DNA of 64,000 bases from Chlamydoabsidia padenii (Eukaryota; Mucoromycota; Mucoromycetes; Mucorales; Cunninghamellaceae), in NCBI GenBank assembly GCA_025330725.1, contig JAIWND010000007.1, forward strand, positions 1,054,001 through 1,118,000. The letters run 5' to 3'. The position numbers and the translations under genes were made by a program. Within the stretch, counting starts at the first letter, position 1; every line of letters starts with the position of its first letter. The notes under the pieces are model-generated. The model saw only the letters and a list, made by a program, of their open reading frames with translations, did not search any database and was not told the origin of the DNA. Shown in pieces: positions 1 through 9,851 of the stretch.

Positions 1-1953
1 GCTCGAGACGGAAAAAGGATTTGGGACATAATGGACAATCATAAGGTCGAGGAGGTGGAATGGCAGGAGTCATTTGAAGATTGGTGAGAGGCATGATGGT
101 AATATAAAAATAAATAAATAAAAATTGGGGAAAGAAAAGGAAAAAAAGAAAAGAAAAAAAAGGAAAGAAATAATAAGGAGGAGGTGGGGAGACACGGAAA
201 AATGGGATGGAAAGAAATGGGAAAATCCAGAATGGAAAGATAAGGGTCTATCTATGATGATCAAAAAAGGGAAACTCCGGAAGGTCTACCGTTTCCTTTT
301 TACTAGGCGAAAGCTGAGTTAAGATGGTTACAAGTACAGGGTGCAATCCCGGCTCAATGTTTTGGCATCCATCGATCTCTTGTTTAAAAAGGTCTGGACA
401 CAAAAAAGTATGCTGAGAGTACCTTTTGATAACACCTATCTGTAAGGTACCGACATTGTGAAATGGTACCTACTCATTGCATCTTTTGTAATACATTGGT
501 TATGTAAGGCCCTTGATAAAATAAAATAAAGATCATGCAAGAATACCGACACAAGTTCACATCCCGCCATCATTTTCGTATCCCGCTCATCTTGCCATGC
601 GGAGCCCCTTCTCAAATATGATTTGACAAGTTGTATATACGACATTATAACATTGACTTACCCCAATGTTAGGTTTCTAGTTCATTTAAACATTCTAAAA
701 AAAGTGAGCAACGTGATCAGGGATCATACGATGACTGTATAAAATGATAAGATGGTCAAATTTGTTGGGAACCTTTATATGCCACCAATGACGAAAGTCC
801 CTATTTTTTGACATACACTTCATGTTATTATTGGCACAAACAATCAGTCCAAAATGATGCTGTGGAAGAAATGAAATAAAAGTAGGCTATTTCAATATGT
901 CCCGTAGAAGCGGCATTTAAATTGTTTTTGACTCATCTATCCTTCCATTTTCCCATTTTTCTTTCTTTCTTTCCATTTAAATACCTCAGAAGAAGTGTAT
1001 CTCGTCACTGGTAAGAAAATAACTCAAGGGACCACAAAAACGACATAAACTTATTTGGAGCTGACAATTACCGCAATGTGTATTATCAAAGAACGATCGC
1101 TCACTATATCTTTTTTTTTTTTATCAATTCGTAGAATATCTCCTTGCTAGCACATCAAAGGTTTGTAATGAAAAAGTCTATATAATCTCTTTTGTCAAAA
1201 AGGAGACTTTTAACCGATTTATCACTATCCGACTTTTTTGTGTGTTTTTGTGTTTAATTGACTCCACCGTCAAGGGTTCTCAATCGACCTAATCAAGTAT
1301 AACTCTGGTCTTTACAAGGTAGGTAGGCACTAGTTCCATACTCACTTTATTAGATGCGCTCATTTGGCACTTTAACAAATGAAGGAGGAAACCATGAAAC
1401 AAAGACGATGGCTAATCTCATTTTGCTTGTAACTGGTGCGGGTAACTTTCTTGGTGAAGGAAAAACGTGAATAAAGTGGTGGCTGTGAAAAGGTAAGATT
1501 GGGTAGAAACGATGGGAATTTTTAGTAGTGACAAGTATGGTGGAGGGGACGTATACCTACTCACCACTTTTTTTTTATGAATAGGGATAATGAAACTGAC
1601 AAAAAGATTGATGTTTACTATTGACACGTATATGTGGTGGGGTTTAACAGCCTCCTTGTAGTTTGTTGATTACCGGTATATATAGATTTAATATAGTTGT
1701 AGATAGTTTTTATAATAAAGCACTTAATAATCTTTAGATACTGCCTTTTGTACAAAAGGATCCATCCATATAGATATAAAAGTGAGGTGTCTTGTTAATA
1801 ATTATGATTGCGGGGCAGGTGTAGTTTCATTCACGCAAGGATTCTTCATGCGGGTTCTGAAATATGATTTTGGTGAAAAGGGATTATTATTTTTTTCAAT
1901 TTCTCTTACTTCTCTTCCCATATCTATCCAAACCATTCCATCTACCATTAATC
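1..1953. other. Intergenic stretch, no gene seen
   Basis: AT-rich sequence with only short open frames of low-complexity composition, such as the poly-Ser/Phe and poly-Lys/Glu frames around 70-320. I see no conserved protein, no paired splice signals and no RNA gene. The last part contains the 5' leader of the GTPase gene that begins at 1954. Confidence 0.6.
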
Positions 1954-2761
1954 ATGTACACCTTACTTAGTGGGTTTTATAACTACGTCACTCAAAAAGA
2001 AGAGTATAACGTACTCATTATAGGTTTGGATAACGCCGGTAAAACAGTAAGTTGGAAAAGAAAAGATACTGATCCGCAAGATGATTATTAAAATACCTTC
2101 TTCTCCTTTCATAGACACTATTGGAACGTATCAAGTCAACGTTTATGGGTGTAGTAGGATTATCACCGGACAAGATTGCTCCAACTGTTGGATTAAATAG
2201 TAAGTAAACAATGTCTGTTTATGAGTACCCTCATCCGCTCTAACATTTTTTAAATGAATAGTTGGACGTATAGAAGTGCAAGGCTCAAGGGTCAAGTTTT
2301 GGGACTTGGGCGGACAACGGGATTTACAATCGATATGGGCAAGATATTATTCGGAATGTCATGCCATCATGTTTGTAGTAGATTCGACGGATCGACGAAG
2401 GCTGGAGGAATGCAAGGACACATTTGGTAAGTCATAGTTTAGGTTGACTCCTCCCCTTCCAAAAAGAAAGAAAAAAGTAACTCACATCCTTTGTGTATGA
2501 TCAAAAGAAACAATGATTAGTAATGACTCGGTTGAAGGGGTGCCAGTACTCATGTTGGCCAACAAGCAGGATTTACCTAATGCACTCCGGGTAGAAGAAA
2601 TCAAGGAAGTCTTTAACAAAATAGCCGTCAAACTAGGTGCACGGGATTCTCGGGTCCTACCTGTCAGTGCATTGGAAGGGAACGGGGTAAAAGAAGCGAT
2701 TGATTGGATGATCAAACGATTACAACGCAACAAAATTAATCGTCCACCAAACTACCAATAG
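1954..2761 (+). CDS. ARFRP1: ARF-related small GTPase, ARFRP1 (yeast Arl3) type
   Basis: A predicted 198-aa Golgi GTPase of the ARF superfamily. Family members act at the trans-Golgi upstream of Arl1 and GRIP-golgin recruitment. There are four exons: 1954-2046, 2115-2199, 2262-2426 and 2508-2761. The P-loop GLDNAGKT is at residues 24-31 and is split exactly by intron 1. Switch I is TVGLN, the Walker B/G3 region reads WDLGGQ, and the G4 motif is NKQD. The N-terminus MYTLLSGFYNY and the C-terminal RPP tail are hallmarks of ARFRP1 rather than ARF1 or ARL1. There is no Gly2 for myristoylation, as expected for this subfamily, whose N-terminus is acetylated. The start was chosen because it begins the conserved N-terminus; the upstream in-frame ATG at 1864 would add an unrelated sequence. 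Confidence in the family is high. Confidence 0.93.
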
Positions 2762-3539
2762 TCCCCTTTACCATACCTTTAGAATAATTGAATTTATATA
2801 TAAAGACTGTATTTAATGTTTATTTTTTACTGTTGTACCGTTTTGCTTCTCAATAAAACACTCTTATACCATCTTAACTACATACTTATCGGGATAACTT
2901 GTTCAATTTTGGATAAAATAGTTTAGAAAAGTGTCAGTGTAAACTAGACATCATCTCGTTGTCGCCCTGTTTGTTGAATGGGTGGTGTTTGGATATGGCA
3001 TAATCTTCTCTTCTCTCATAAAAATAATACGATTATCTCAAACTCAACGTCTTTTAAATCCCGGTTACATCCCAGATTTTTTTTTTGAAACGCCGGTGTT
3101 GTCTGCAGATTAGTGCGGCCCCTGACCCCATCAAAAAGCTGTATTGTAACTCTACACCTAAACCTAAACATATCGACAAATTTGCGCCGCAGGTAGCACC
3201 GAATGGTGCAGACCATTTGAAACGTAGACTATATCATAGCTATTTATTTGAAATATAATAGTACAGTACAACAAAACACTTCTATATAAGTAAAATCCTG
3301 CTGTTGTTTTCAAACGCCAAATCGTACGGACACCTCAAACTTCATAAAACTTTGAAATCCCGCTTTTTTGCACAACAATGTGTTGATAGTAATAGAAATG
3401 GAATGGAGTGCCCTTGCAAAGATGGGGGTGGAGAGAGACTGCATATATAAATTTGGGTTTTACAACGAGTAACGAAATCTCGCTGGCAACGCTTCCCCTC
3501 CATGATCATGCCCAAAAATCGGGAATTGTTAGGCGCATT

Positions 3540-4110
3540 GAATTTTGGTTTTCGGCGTTTGAAAATGAAGCTATCTATCGTCTACAAAAAAAAAATATCT
3601 TTCGTTGCAAAGAAAAGGTAAAAGTCATTACAGGCCTAAACATACTAACACAGGGGTCTTTGGTACTTGACTTTGCGGTAAAGTATGTTGGAAATGGGTC
3701 ATAGTGTCCACATGGCCACTTTAATCATTAGCACCCGTTGTCAATGGAGCGAGTAAAGCCCTTTCCAACTCTGACTAGGAACTGGCGGGATTTGAAAATG
3801 ATTTTTGCTTTTGTCTGTAAAAAAAGTCTTCGTCCTTTTTCTTGCAAAAGACAGGTAAAACTCATTGCAAGCTTGGACTGACTAACACAAGGGTCCTGGT
3901 GCTTGACTTTTGCGGTAAAGTATATTGGAAATGGGTTATAGTATTCACATCACCACTTTAATCATTAGCATCCTGTAACAATAAAGCGAGGAGAGCCCAT
4001 CCAAAATCTTAGGTAAAGCGGATTTGAATACGAAGTGGGTTCATTGACAGGTAATAGTCATCGCAAGTTTGGACAGATTTCCACTGCTTGGCTTTTAACA
4101 TAAATACCAT
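3540..4110. repeat. Degenerate tandem repeat, units about 240 bp
   Basis: Two clearly related units lie in direct orientation. Unit A (about 3540-3770) and unit B (about 3782-4010) share long blocks, including GCGGTAAAGTAT (3675 and 3912), TTGGAAATGGGT and CACTTTAATCATTAGCA. A shorter third unit (about 4018-4110) keeps the GACAGGTAA..TCAT.GCAAG block and a CTTGG tail. Divergence is substantial, so the duplication is old. Units A and B each start with a copy of the 13-bp motif (3551-3563 and 3785-3797, minus orientation); the third starts with a decayed copy at about 4018. Confidence 0.7.
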
Positions 4111-4702
4111 AGCTATTTGACGTCTAATAAAGACCCCATCTTTTTGTAGCACTTAGTTTTTATTGATTCGATTGACTACATCTAGACATAATCCAGCACT
4201 GACCGTCTTCTATCTTTGAGACATTCTTATCCATTGTTTGAATAATTGGTTCACCATCAATTTTCACACACTATCATTTCCCCAACACTGATTGTCAACT
4301 ATTTTTTCTCCTTCGTCCTTTGTGTCTTCTTTCCGCCCTCCCTCCTCCACTTCCGATATGGTTGGATGAATCCTTTCTCCTCTGTCTTCTTTCCGTTCTC
4401 CTTCCGTCACTGCCAATGTGGCCAGTCAGACTGCAACGGCTATCTGCTGATTGGATCGTGGTTTGATTAGGAAAAGAAGGGACTAGGGGATCTATTAATA
4501 CACATGACATTATCATAGCCAGACTTTTTTTTTTGCATTGATCGTTGTTTATTTGAAATCCCGCCACCATCACATTCTAACTCCTTGACATGTATTGATT
4601 GATGGTCAGCATGAATTGGTCGTTTTGGAATAGTGAAACTGACTCAAACGGGATTTCAATTTCCAAACTCAGCCCTGCATGAATTTCTTATTCCAGTAAA
4701 TC

Positions 4703-4994
4703 AACTCTGACAGTAGGAGGCAGTCTACAGGAGAAGATATTCGATTTTGAAAAAAAAATCCAAGGACTTTTCATCGTGCCATAGTGAGTGTGGGCCCTGT
4801 ATTCTGAGATTCAAATCCCGCCACATCCTGATGGAGCGAGAGTACTCATAAACCAAATACAAACGTCTATCTTTAAAGTGATGTAGATATGGGGGTCTGT
4901 AATTTGATGGAAGTATATCATAATGCAAGCCCTTGGATTTTTTTTTTCAAAGTGGGTTATCTTCTCCTGTAGACCATCTCCCACCGTCAGGGTT
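4703..4994. repeat. Inverted repeat with about 63-bp arms and a 165-bp loop
   Basis: The left arm (4703-4765) and right arm (4931-4994) are reverse complements with few mismatches. The block CTACAGGAGAAGATA is matched by the complement TATCTTCTCCTGTAG, and CCTTGG plus a long T run closes the inner ends. The structure resembles a small MITE or a hairpin-forming remnant. I could not identify a target-site duplication with confidence. Confidence 0.7.
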
Positions 4995-5387
4995 AGTATG
5001 CCAGATTTGGAATTATGTGTAGCATTGAGCCTGGTAATTCAAATCCCGCCAGATGGGGAACTCAACGGAGCCACATACCCTGTTGGTAACGATTTCTTTC
5101 CACAGACATTCCTTCGAGCTGATAATATGTATCATATGCTTCGAATGAATCACTATATCAAAATTAAACCAGCAACTAAACGTCGCACACATTTATATAA
5201 TACCACCATTTTCTACACACTTTATGTTGACAGCAAAGACAATCCTTCCCCCCATCTGTTTTAGATATTCCATCCAACCTATATAAGCGAGAAGACGAAA
5301 AGACTAAAAATAATAATAATAAAAAAAGATACATTGTATTTTAATTTTATAAAATTGCATTGAAGCGGGTAACATATAGAGGCTAAA

Positions 5388-5865
5388 CTAATCTTCCCAG
5401 TCCGGAATCATGGAGAACTCATAGCCAGGGTATTTATAATACGCATAATAGGCAATATACAGATGGTAGGCACCTAAAAAAAAAAAAAAACAATAAGAGT
5501 CAATGAGGATGGAAAACAAGTTGAAAATCATTACCTGGGATAAACATGATAGAGCCAAGGACCAGTAAAGGAATTGCCCTGCTAAGATATTCTTCGGTAC
5601 TGATAAAGCCCAGTTTGATTAACACACCAATGACAATAAGGATCGAGCCAATGGTAAATAGTAGAGTTGCCAATCCAATAGCTTTCCAAGGTACTATAAT
5701 AAAATTAAAGTTAGTTTGCAAAGGTGCCAAGGATGATGACGGTAAAGATTAACTTTACTTACTTTGTGCTTCAGGTGGTGTGAATTGCTCGGCAGTAAAA
5801 CCTCTGTCTTCTTGTAATTCGGCTAGTTGTTTTCTTTTGGATTTAAACTTGAGAGGATGGCGCAT
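5388..5865 (-). CDS. TMEM230: TMEM230/DUF872-family two-helix membrane protein
   Basis: A 115-aa protein from three exons: 5865-5763, 5693-5535 and 5473-5388. A polar N-terminus rich in Lys and Glu is followed by IPWKAI and a first membrane helix (LATLLFTIGSILIVIGVLIKLG). A second helix (AIPLLVLGSIMFIPG) follows. The C-terminus has the family signature AYHLYIAYYAY..PGY and an acidic end IPDWED, which matches the end of human TMEM230. The human protein is a small transmembrane protein of trafficking and secretory vesicles. The stop codon and all junctions are clean. A copy of the 13-bp promoter motif lies at 5968-5980, about 103 bp upstream. Confidence 0.9.
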
Positions 5866-5967
5866 TACTGTATAATAGAGTAAAGTATAAAAAAATAGAG
5901 AAGAGGAAGAAAAAAAAAAAAAAAAAGGCCAAGACCGCCGGTTTCCTTTTAAACCCATTTACTGAAA

Positions 5968-5980
5968 TTAAAATGCCGAC
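5968..5980 (+). promoter_or_regulatory. Motif TTAAAATGCCGAC upstream of TMEM230
   Basis: A match to TTNAAANNCCGMY about 103 bp upstream of the start codon at 5865, on the strand opposite to the gene. Function is inferred from recurrence in the window only. Confidence 0.45.
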
Positions 5981-6128
5981 ACGACTAGAATGAGATAATA
6001 TGAATATATTTATTATTGTGATGGACAGTAAACCATATGCAGAGAGTGAGTGTATGTATGTATATGTATATGTATATATATGTTAAACAAGTAAAAAGTC
6101 TATTCTAATAGGGGGGGGGAGAAGAGGA

Positions 6129-7821
6129 TCAAGCCAGGCGGCTACACAAGAGTCCGAGAAGTAGTTGATTTTCGATATCGATGACATTGCGCTTGGTATA
6201 AATAGTGCCCTGATATCTACATGTATTGTATTCCAATCCAAGTTGATGAGTATCCCATAACAAAAGGCGAGATCCATTGGCAAGATCACGAACCACATTT
6301 GCAAAAGCCCGACTTCGACCAGCATTCCAAGAAGTCTGGTAATGTTGACCAGTACCAAAGAATTGAGGTGTCCGAACAATGATGGTTTCTCCATTGGTGT
6401 AAACATTGTGTTGGAGATGATAAAGCAAATCAGAGAGAGAGCGGGCAAATTGGTGAGGTTTCATCCGACTGAGTGGCACATCATCATTACCCATATTCAC
6501 AATCACCACATTGGCCGGTGCCAGTTGTGTTTCTACTCGATGTTGTATTTCGTTCCGCCAATCTTCAAGTGTAATGGTGCCAAGTGAGTTGTAATATACT
6601 GTCGTATCTTGTCCAAACTGTAAAGGTATGTTGTGGTTGGTCACCCAAGGATAAAGTGAGTGGGTAGGATCATCACTGTCATCGTTACAGATGCATGATT
6701 GTTCTGGATCATCATATATATTGCACCAATAGGGAGAGCTGAGTGCCTTTAGGTTTCTGTTAACAGTGGGATGTTAGAGATATGTATATATAAAACAAGA
6801 ACCATCTTCTTACCTTCGTGTATTTGCATCACCCCACACATGAATCGTTTTATGTTGTAAGCAATCCAGTGGTCCAACTGCAAGTCCTTGTTGAGTATTC
6901 GCCAGTTCACAATGATCAGGTATGAATTGATAATGATCTGTGTTATTCCTCCAACTTCCTTCCAATGGTTGTTGAGGATCACAGGGTGGCAGGTGTTGTT
7001 GATTCAAAGAAGAAGAAGAGGTGATGATGGCCATGTTGCTAGAGTCAAAGGAGAAGGGTTGGTATTTATGCTGAATAGGTACTTCCCAAAAATAGGATCG
7101 ATATTCAGTGGTGCTCTTCAATGTGTAGGCATCAGAATGTCGAAAGTATACGTTGGCGTAATAGGCATTGGCTTGTTTTGGATATTGATGCAAGGTGATA
7201 GGAATGGTGTATTTATTTCCAATGGCTGTCATGGTTATCAAATCGGGTGGTGCATAATGTGATTCGACCTTGATTTTGGATGCTGCAGGTACAGGCCCAA
7301 GCTACGTTAAAAAGGAGTAAAAAATTAAAAAATCGAGTTTATTTGTTTTCTGATCAGCTCTACTTACCAAAACAACGATACATAGTCCAGTTCCTTCTTC
7401 AACAGAAACATCATCCAAAGTAAAGTTTCCATCAGGTTGTAAAAAGAAGGACTTTGTTTGCCATCCATCCCAATACTGTCGGTCAGATGCCCTATAAATA
7501 ATAATCTACCATCAGCGGCCATTCAATCATGAAAGTTTTTTTTTTGTCTTACAGCCACGGGATATTGCCAGAATCGCAGGGTTGAGGTTGTTTGACAGGT
7601 TGATTAATCAAGTTGTTGGTAACAGAAGACAAGTCAGATAGTGGAGAGTGTAATTCAACTTGTTGTTGACCTTCATTAGGTGATGAGTAGTATGAGGATA
7701 AAGTGGAAGCAGTCTGATGTGCAGTAGTGGCGTATTGGTAATAAGATACAGTAAGTAAGAAGACCAAAAAGACACCGACTAAGATAATATGTCGTTGCTT
7801 TGAAGACATGGTTGTCAACAT
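6129..7821 (-). CDS. Type II membrane protein with an NXPE/PC-esterase-like SGNH domain, likely catalytically altered
   Basis: A 502-aa protein from four exons: 7821-7553, 7491-7368, 7301-6814 and 6756-6129. An alternative start is the fifth codon at 7809. A short basic N-terminus precedes one membrane helix (about residues 13-30, ILVGVFLVFLLTVSYY). A low-complexity stem and a beta-rich middle domain follow (about 90-250). The C-terminal half has SGNH-like blocks: VWGDANTRR in block I position, VIVNMGNDD (the GxND of block III), and LLLWDTHQLG (the Asp-x-His of the last block). The block I codon is GCA, giving Gly-Asp-Ala where esterases have Gly-Asp-Ser, so the nucleophile seems to be lost. 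The topology suggests a Golgi or cell-surface carbohydrate-modifying family member or a binding-only relative. The assignment rests on motifs alone. Confidence 0.7.
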
Positions 7822-7938
7822 TCTCTTGATTCAAACAAGGAATAAGAGTGATGATTAAGGGGTAGTGATGAAGGATTGAAAAAAAAGGGAAGAAAGAAGA
7901 AAGAAAAAGGGTCGAGAACAAAGGTAAAAATAAATAAA

Positions 7939-7951
7939 TTCAAAACCCGCC
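7939..7951 (+). promoter_or_regulatory. Motif TTCAAAACCCGCC upstream of the SGNH-like gene
   Basis: Lies about 118 bp upstream of the start at 7821, in opposite orientation to the gene. It fits the recurring TTNAAANNCCG pattern. A T tract follows at 7961-7979. Confidence 0.45.
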
Positions 7952-7979
7952 TTTCATCCCAGTTTTTTTTTTTTTTTTT

Positions 7980-8608
7980 GTTCCCCTTCATTCTCTCCTT
8001 GTTATATCAATTACCCTGTTGTTTGAATACATAACATATATATATAGAACAAATAAGTGCTACTAATTAGTACAAAGTTAATCGATTCATGAAAGCATGA
8101 TGAACTATATGTAGATGATTTATGTCCCTTTTGATTGTTCTTCTTTTTTTCTATCTCCGCCATGTACTAAAGGGGAAGATCGGGCTTGACAAGAGCTATA
8201 CATGAACCCACTATTGGTAGGGAACCAAACCCGAAAATCAAATCATGATAAATGATTATTAACATATGTATTTCTCGATGATGATTTGAAGCTTCCGTCC
8301 TTAATTGACAATGTAGTATGATACGAGTTGTTTGATCTCGTGATCTACATTGTAAATCATTGGTAGTTATTATTATGTTGTACGACGATCTAAACACATA
8401 CATAAGGATTCTGCTTCCAGATGGTTCCATTAATGCCCTGTATGTGTTTCTCTCTCACCACAATCACTACATATCATTATGTAGTTAAATTAGAGTTTGT
8501 GCAACAGTATGCTGAAGGAGGAACGACAAAAAAAAATAGCGGGATGTGAATTCGTAAACGCATTATGGATTTATTAGACCTTGTTTGATAAAAGTGATGA
8601 AAACCAGT
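7980..8608. other. Intergenic stretch, no gene seen
   Basis: Lies between the 5' side of the SGNH-like gene and the 3' end of the next minus-strand gene. Only short, non-conserved open frames are present. The motif-like sequence GCGGGATGTGAATTC at about 8539 is a weak variant of the promoter motif. Confidence 0.5.
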
Positions 8609-9292
8609 TTAGACCGGGATCATTGATTGATGTTGTTTTTCTGATTCGTGTAGAACAATAGATTTCTCAATGGAAGCCAACAAGTCCCTGACATCGGTCA
8701 GATCAGCATAAACATAAGCATTCTTGCACCGAAGATTATAGATTCTCATGTCAAATGAAGAGTGTATAGCCTTGTGAAAACGAATGGACCAAGCCAAATG
8801 AGCTAGTCTTGTCTTTGGACCCAAGGGTAAACCACCGGCATGAGAAAAACGTAAGGATAATGGGAGGCTGGTAGGAATCGAGGCGGTACTCGGCAGAAAC
8901 AGGCGATGCTTCAAGTCGTTTTCATCCACCGTCCCCCGCAACCCCTCAATGAACAGCATGGGAGAAAACGGCATGATCGAGGCAATCTGGCCGATATAAA
9001 TGACTCCATGGTTATAGTTGTTGCGTTTGATACCGCCTTCAGCCAAGATGCCAGCATCCATCAGACTACCTATCGTTCTCGGTCCTTGAATATCTTGTCC
9101 ATCACACTGAATGACAATGTTCTGAATCTGTTGACGGGATGTACCGAGGAACGATCCGATGACGGATATGGATTGGCTGCCCGTCTGTCCAAATTTGGTG
9201 ATGAATTTCGACATTTTCTCTCTCGAATAAAAGGTACTTTCCTTCCATGTGTCGTTTCTGATGGGATAAGATGATCTACTGGTAGCTGCCAT
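8609..9292 (-). CDS. Unrecognised single-exon protein
   Basis: A 227-aa open frame with no intron, starting at ATG 9292. The frame stays open 24 codons upstream, but that extension is a Phe/Leu-rich translation of a pyrimidine tract and is probably leader. I do not recognise the family. The protein is soluble-looking, with a moderately hydrophobic stretch (IYIGQIASIMPFSPMLFIEGL, about residues 120-140). The C-terminal part is mixed in charge (GPKTRLAHLAWSIRFHKAIH, then NAYVYADLTDVRDLLASIEK). The amino-acid composition is balanced and protein-like, which supports a real gene. It diverges from the CS/Sel1 gene with about 560 bp between the start codons. Confidence 0.6.
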   Translation of the reverse strand: MAATSRSSYPIRNDTWKESTFYSREKMSKFITKFGQTGSQSISVIGSFLGTSRQQIQNIVIQCDGQDIQGPRTIGSLMDAGILAEGGIKRNNYNHGVIYIGQIASIMPFSPMLFIEGLRGTVDENDLKHRLFLPSTASIPTSLPLSLRFSHAGGLPLGPKTRLAHLAWSIRFHKAIHSSFDMRIYNLRCKNAYVYADLTDVRDLLASIEKSIVLHESEKQHQSMIPV

Positions 9293-9851
9293 CCGAAAAC
9301 TGAAAAAGGGGAGGGGAGTGAAAAGTAAAAGAAGAGTGAAACACGCACTTTGAAAAACAAACAAATATAAGTGTGGTCACCAAGTGAGCTTTATTGCCTT
9401 ATTGGGTTTACTGTACATCTTCTTCGAAGAGTCATCCAGATATCCTTCAATTTAAATATTATGCTGTTTGAAAAAAAATCTGGGTATGATTATTATTAAT
9501 CAAGCAAGTAATGCATGTTGAAAGAATAAAAAGGAGGATATCGGGGTGTGAATTTTCATGATCTACAAGTAGTTTAAGGGATGCCGGAGGCACTGATTAT
9601 AATACTCTGGTGAGAAGAGTGTACTATAAAGCATTTTATACAACTGACTCATCACACACACACACACAAAAAAAATACAACTGACTCACCAAAACCAGAG
9701 ATTTTTAGATGCTAGAACCAAGCATATTCAAGTCCCGATTTTCAAATCCCGTCACTCTAGTTCGTTATTTTTTGACCCCATGTCATGGATGTTTTTTTTT
9801 TCCTCTTTCTTTTACTTTTGTCTTTCGTCTACAAAAGATTTATCAACAAAC
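9293..9851. other. Divergent intergenic region
   Basis: Lies between two divergent start codons. It contains a short CA repeat (9655-9667), a T run, and one good promoter-motif copy at 9741-9753. No gene is seen. Confidence 0.5.
9741..9753 (+). promoter_or_regulatory. Motif TTCAAATCCCGTC upstream of the CS/Sel1 gene
   Basis: Ends about 98 bp upstream of the ATG at 9852, on the same strand as the gene. A partial copy (TTCAAGTCCCG) directly precedes it at about 9727. Confidence 0.5.

Larger units (their letters stand above)
3053..5050. promoter_or_regulatory. Orphan cluster of the TTNAAANNCCG motif
   Basis: Copies of the 13-bp motif lie at 3053-3065 (+), 3352-3364 (+), 3551-3563 (-), 3785-3797 (-), 4553-4565 (+), 4647-4659 (-), 4810-4822 (+) and 5038-5050 (+), with a decayed copy near 4018. 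Elsewhere in the window the motif sits upstream of start codons. Here no coding gene follows, so the copies may be relic promoters, promoters of untranslated transcripts, or part of the repeat family. Confidence 0.5.
2762..5387. other. Gene-free stretch rich in decayed repeats and orphan motifs
   Basis: No protein gene is supported over 2.6 kb. The stretch holds a degenerate direct repeat (about 3540-4110), an inverted repeat (4703-4994) and about nine copies of the 13-bp TTNAAANNCCG motif that elsewhere precedes start codons. Open frames such as 3408-3704 lie across the repeats and have no protein-like conservation. It may be remains of duplicated promoters or of a short non-autonomous element; a non-coding transcript is also possible. 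Confidence 0.55.

Noticed and set aside
3408..3704. 98-codon frame over tandem unit A
   Set aside because: It lies in a degenerate repeat and the matching frame is broken in unit B, so coding selection is unlikely.
4801..5060. tRNA-derived SINE idea for the TTCAAATCCCGCC copies
   Set aside because: No A-box at the right distance, and the motif varies to CGCCG and TGCCG elsewhere, which does not fit a B-box.
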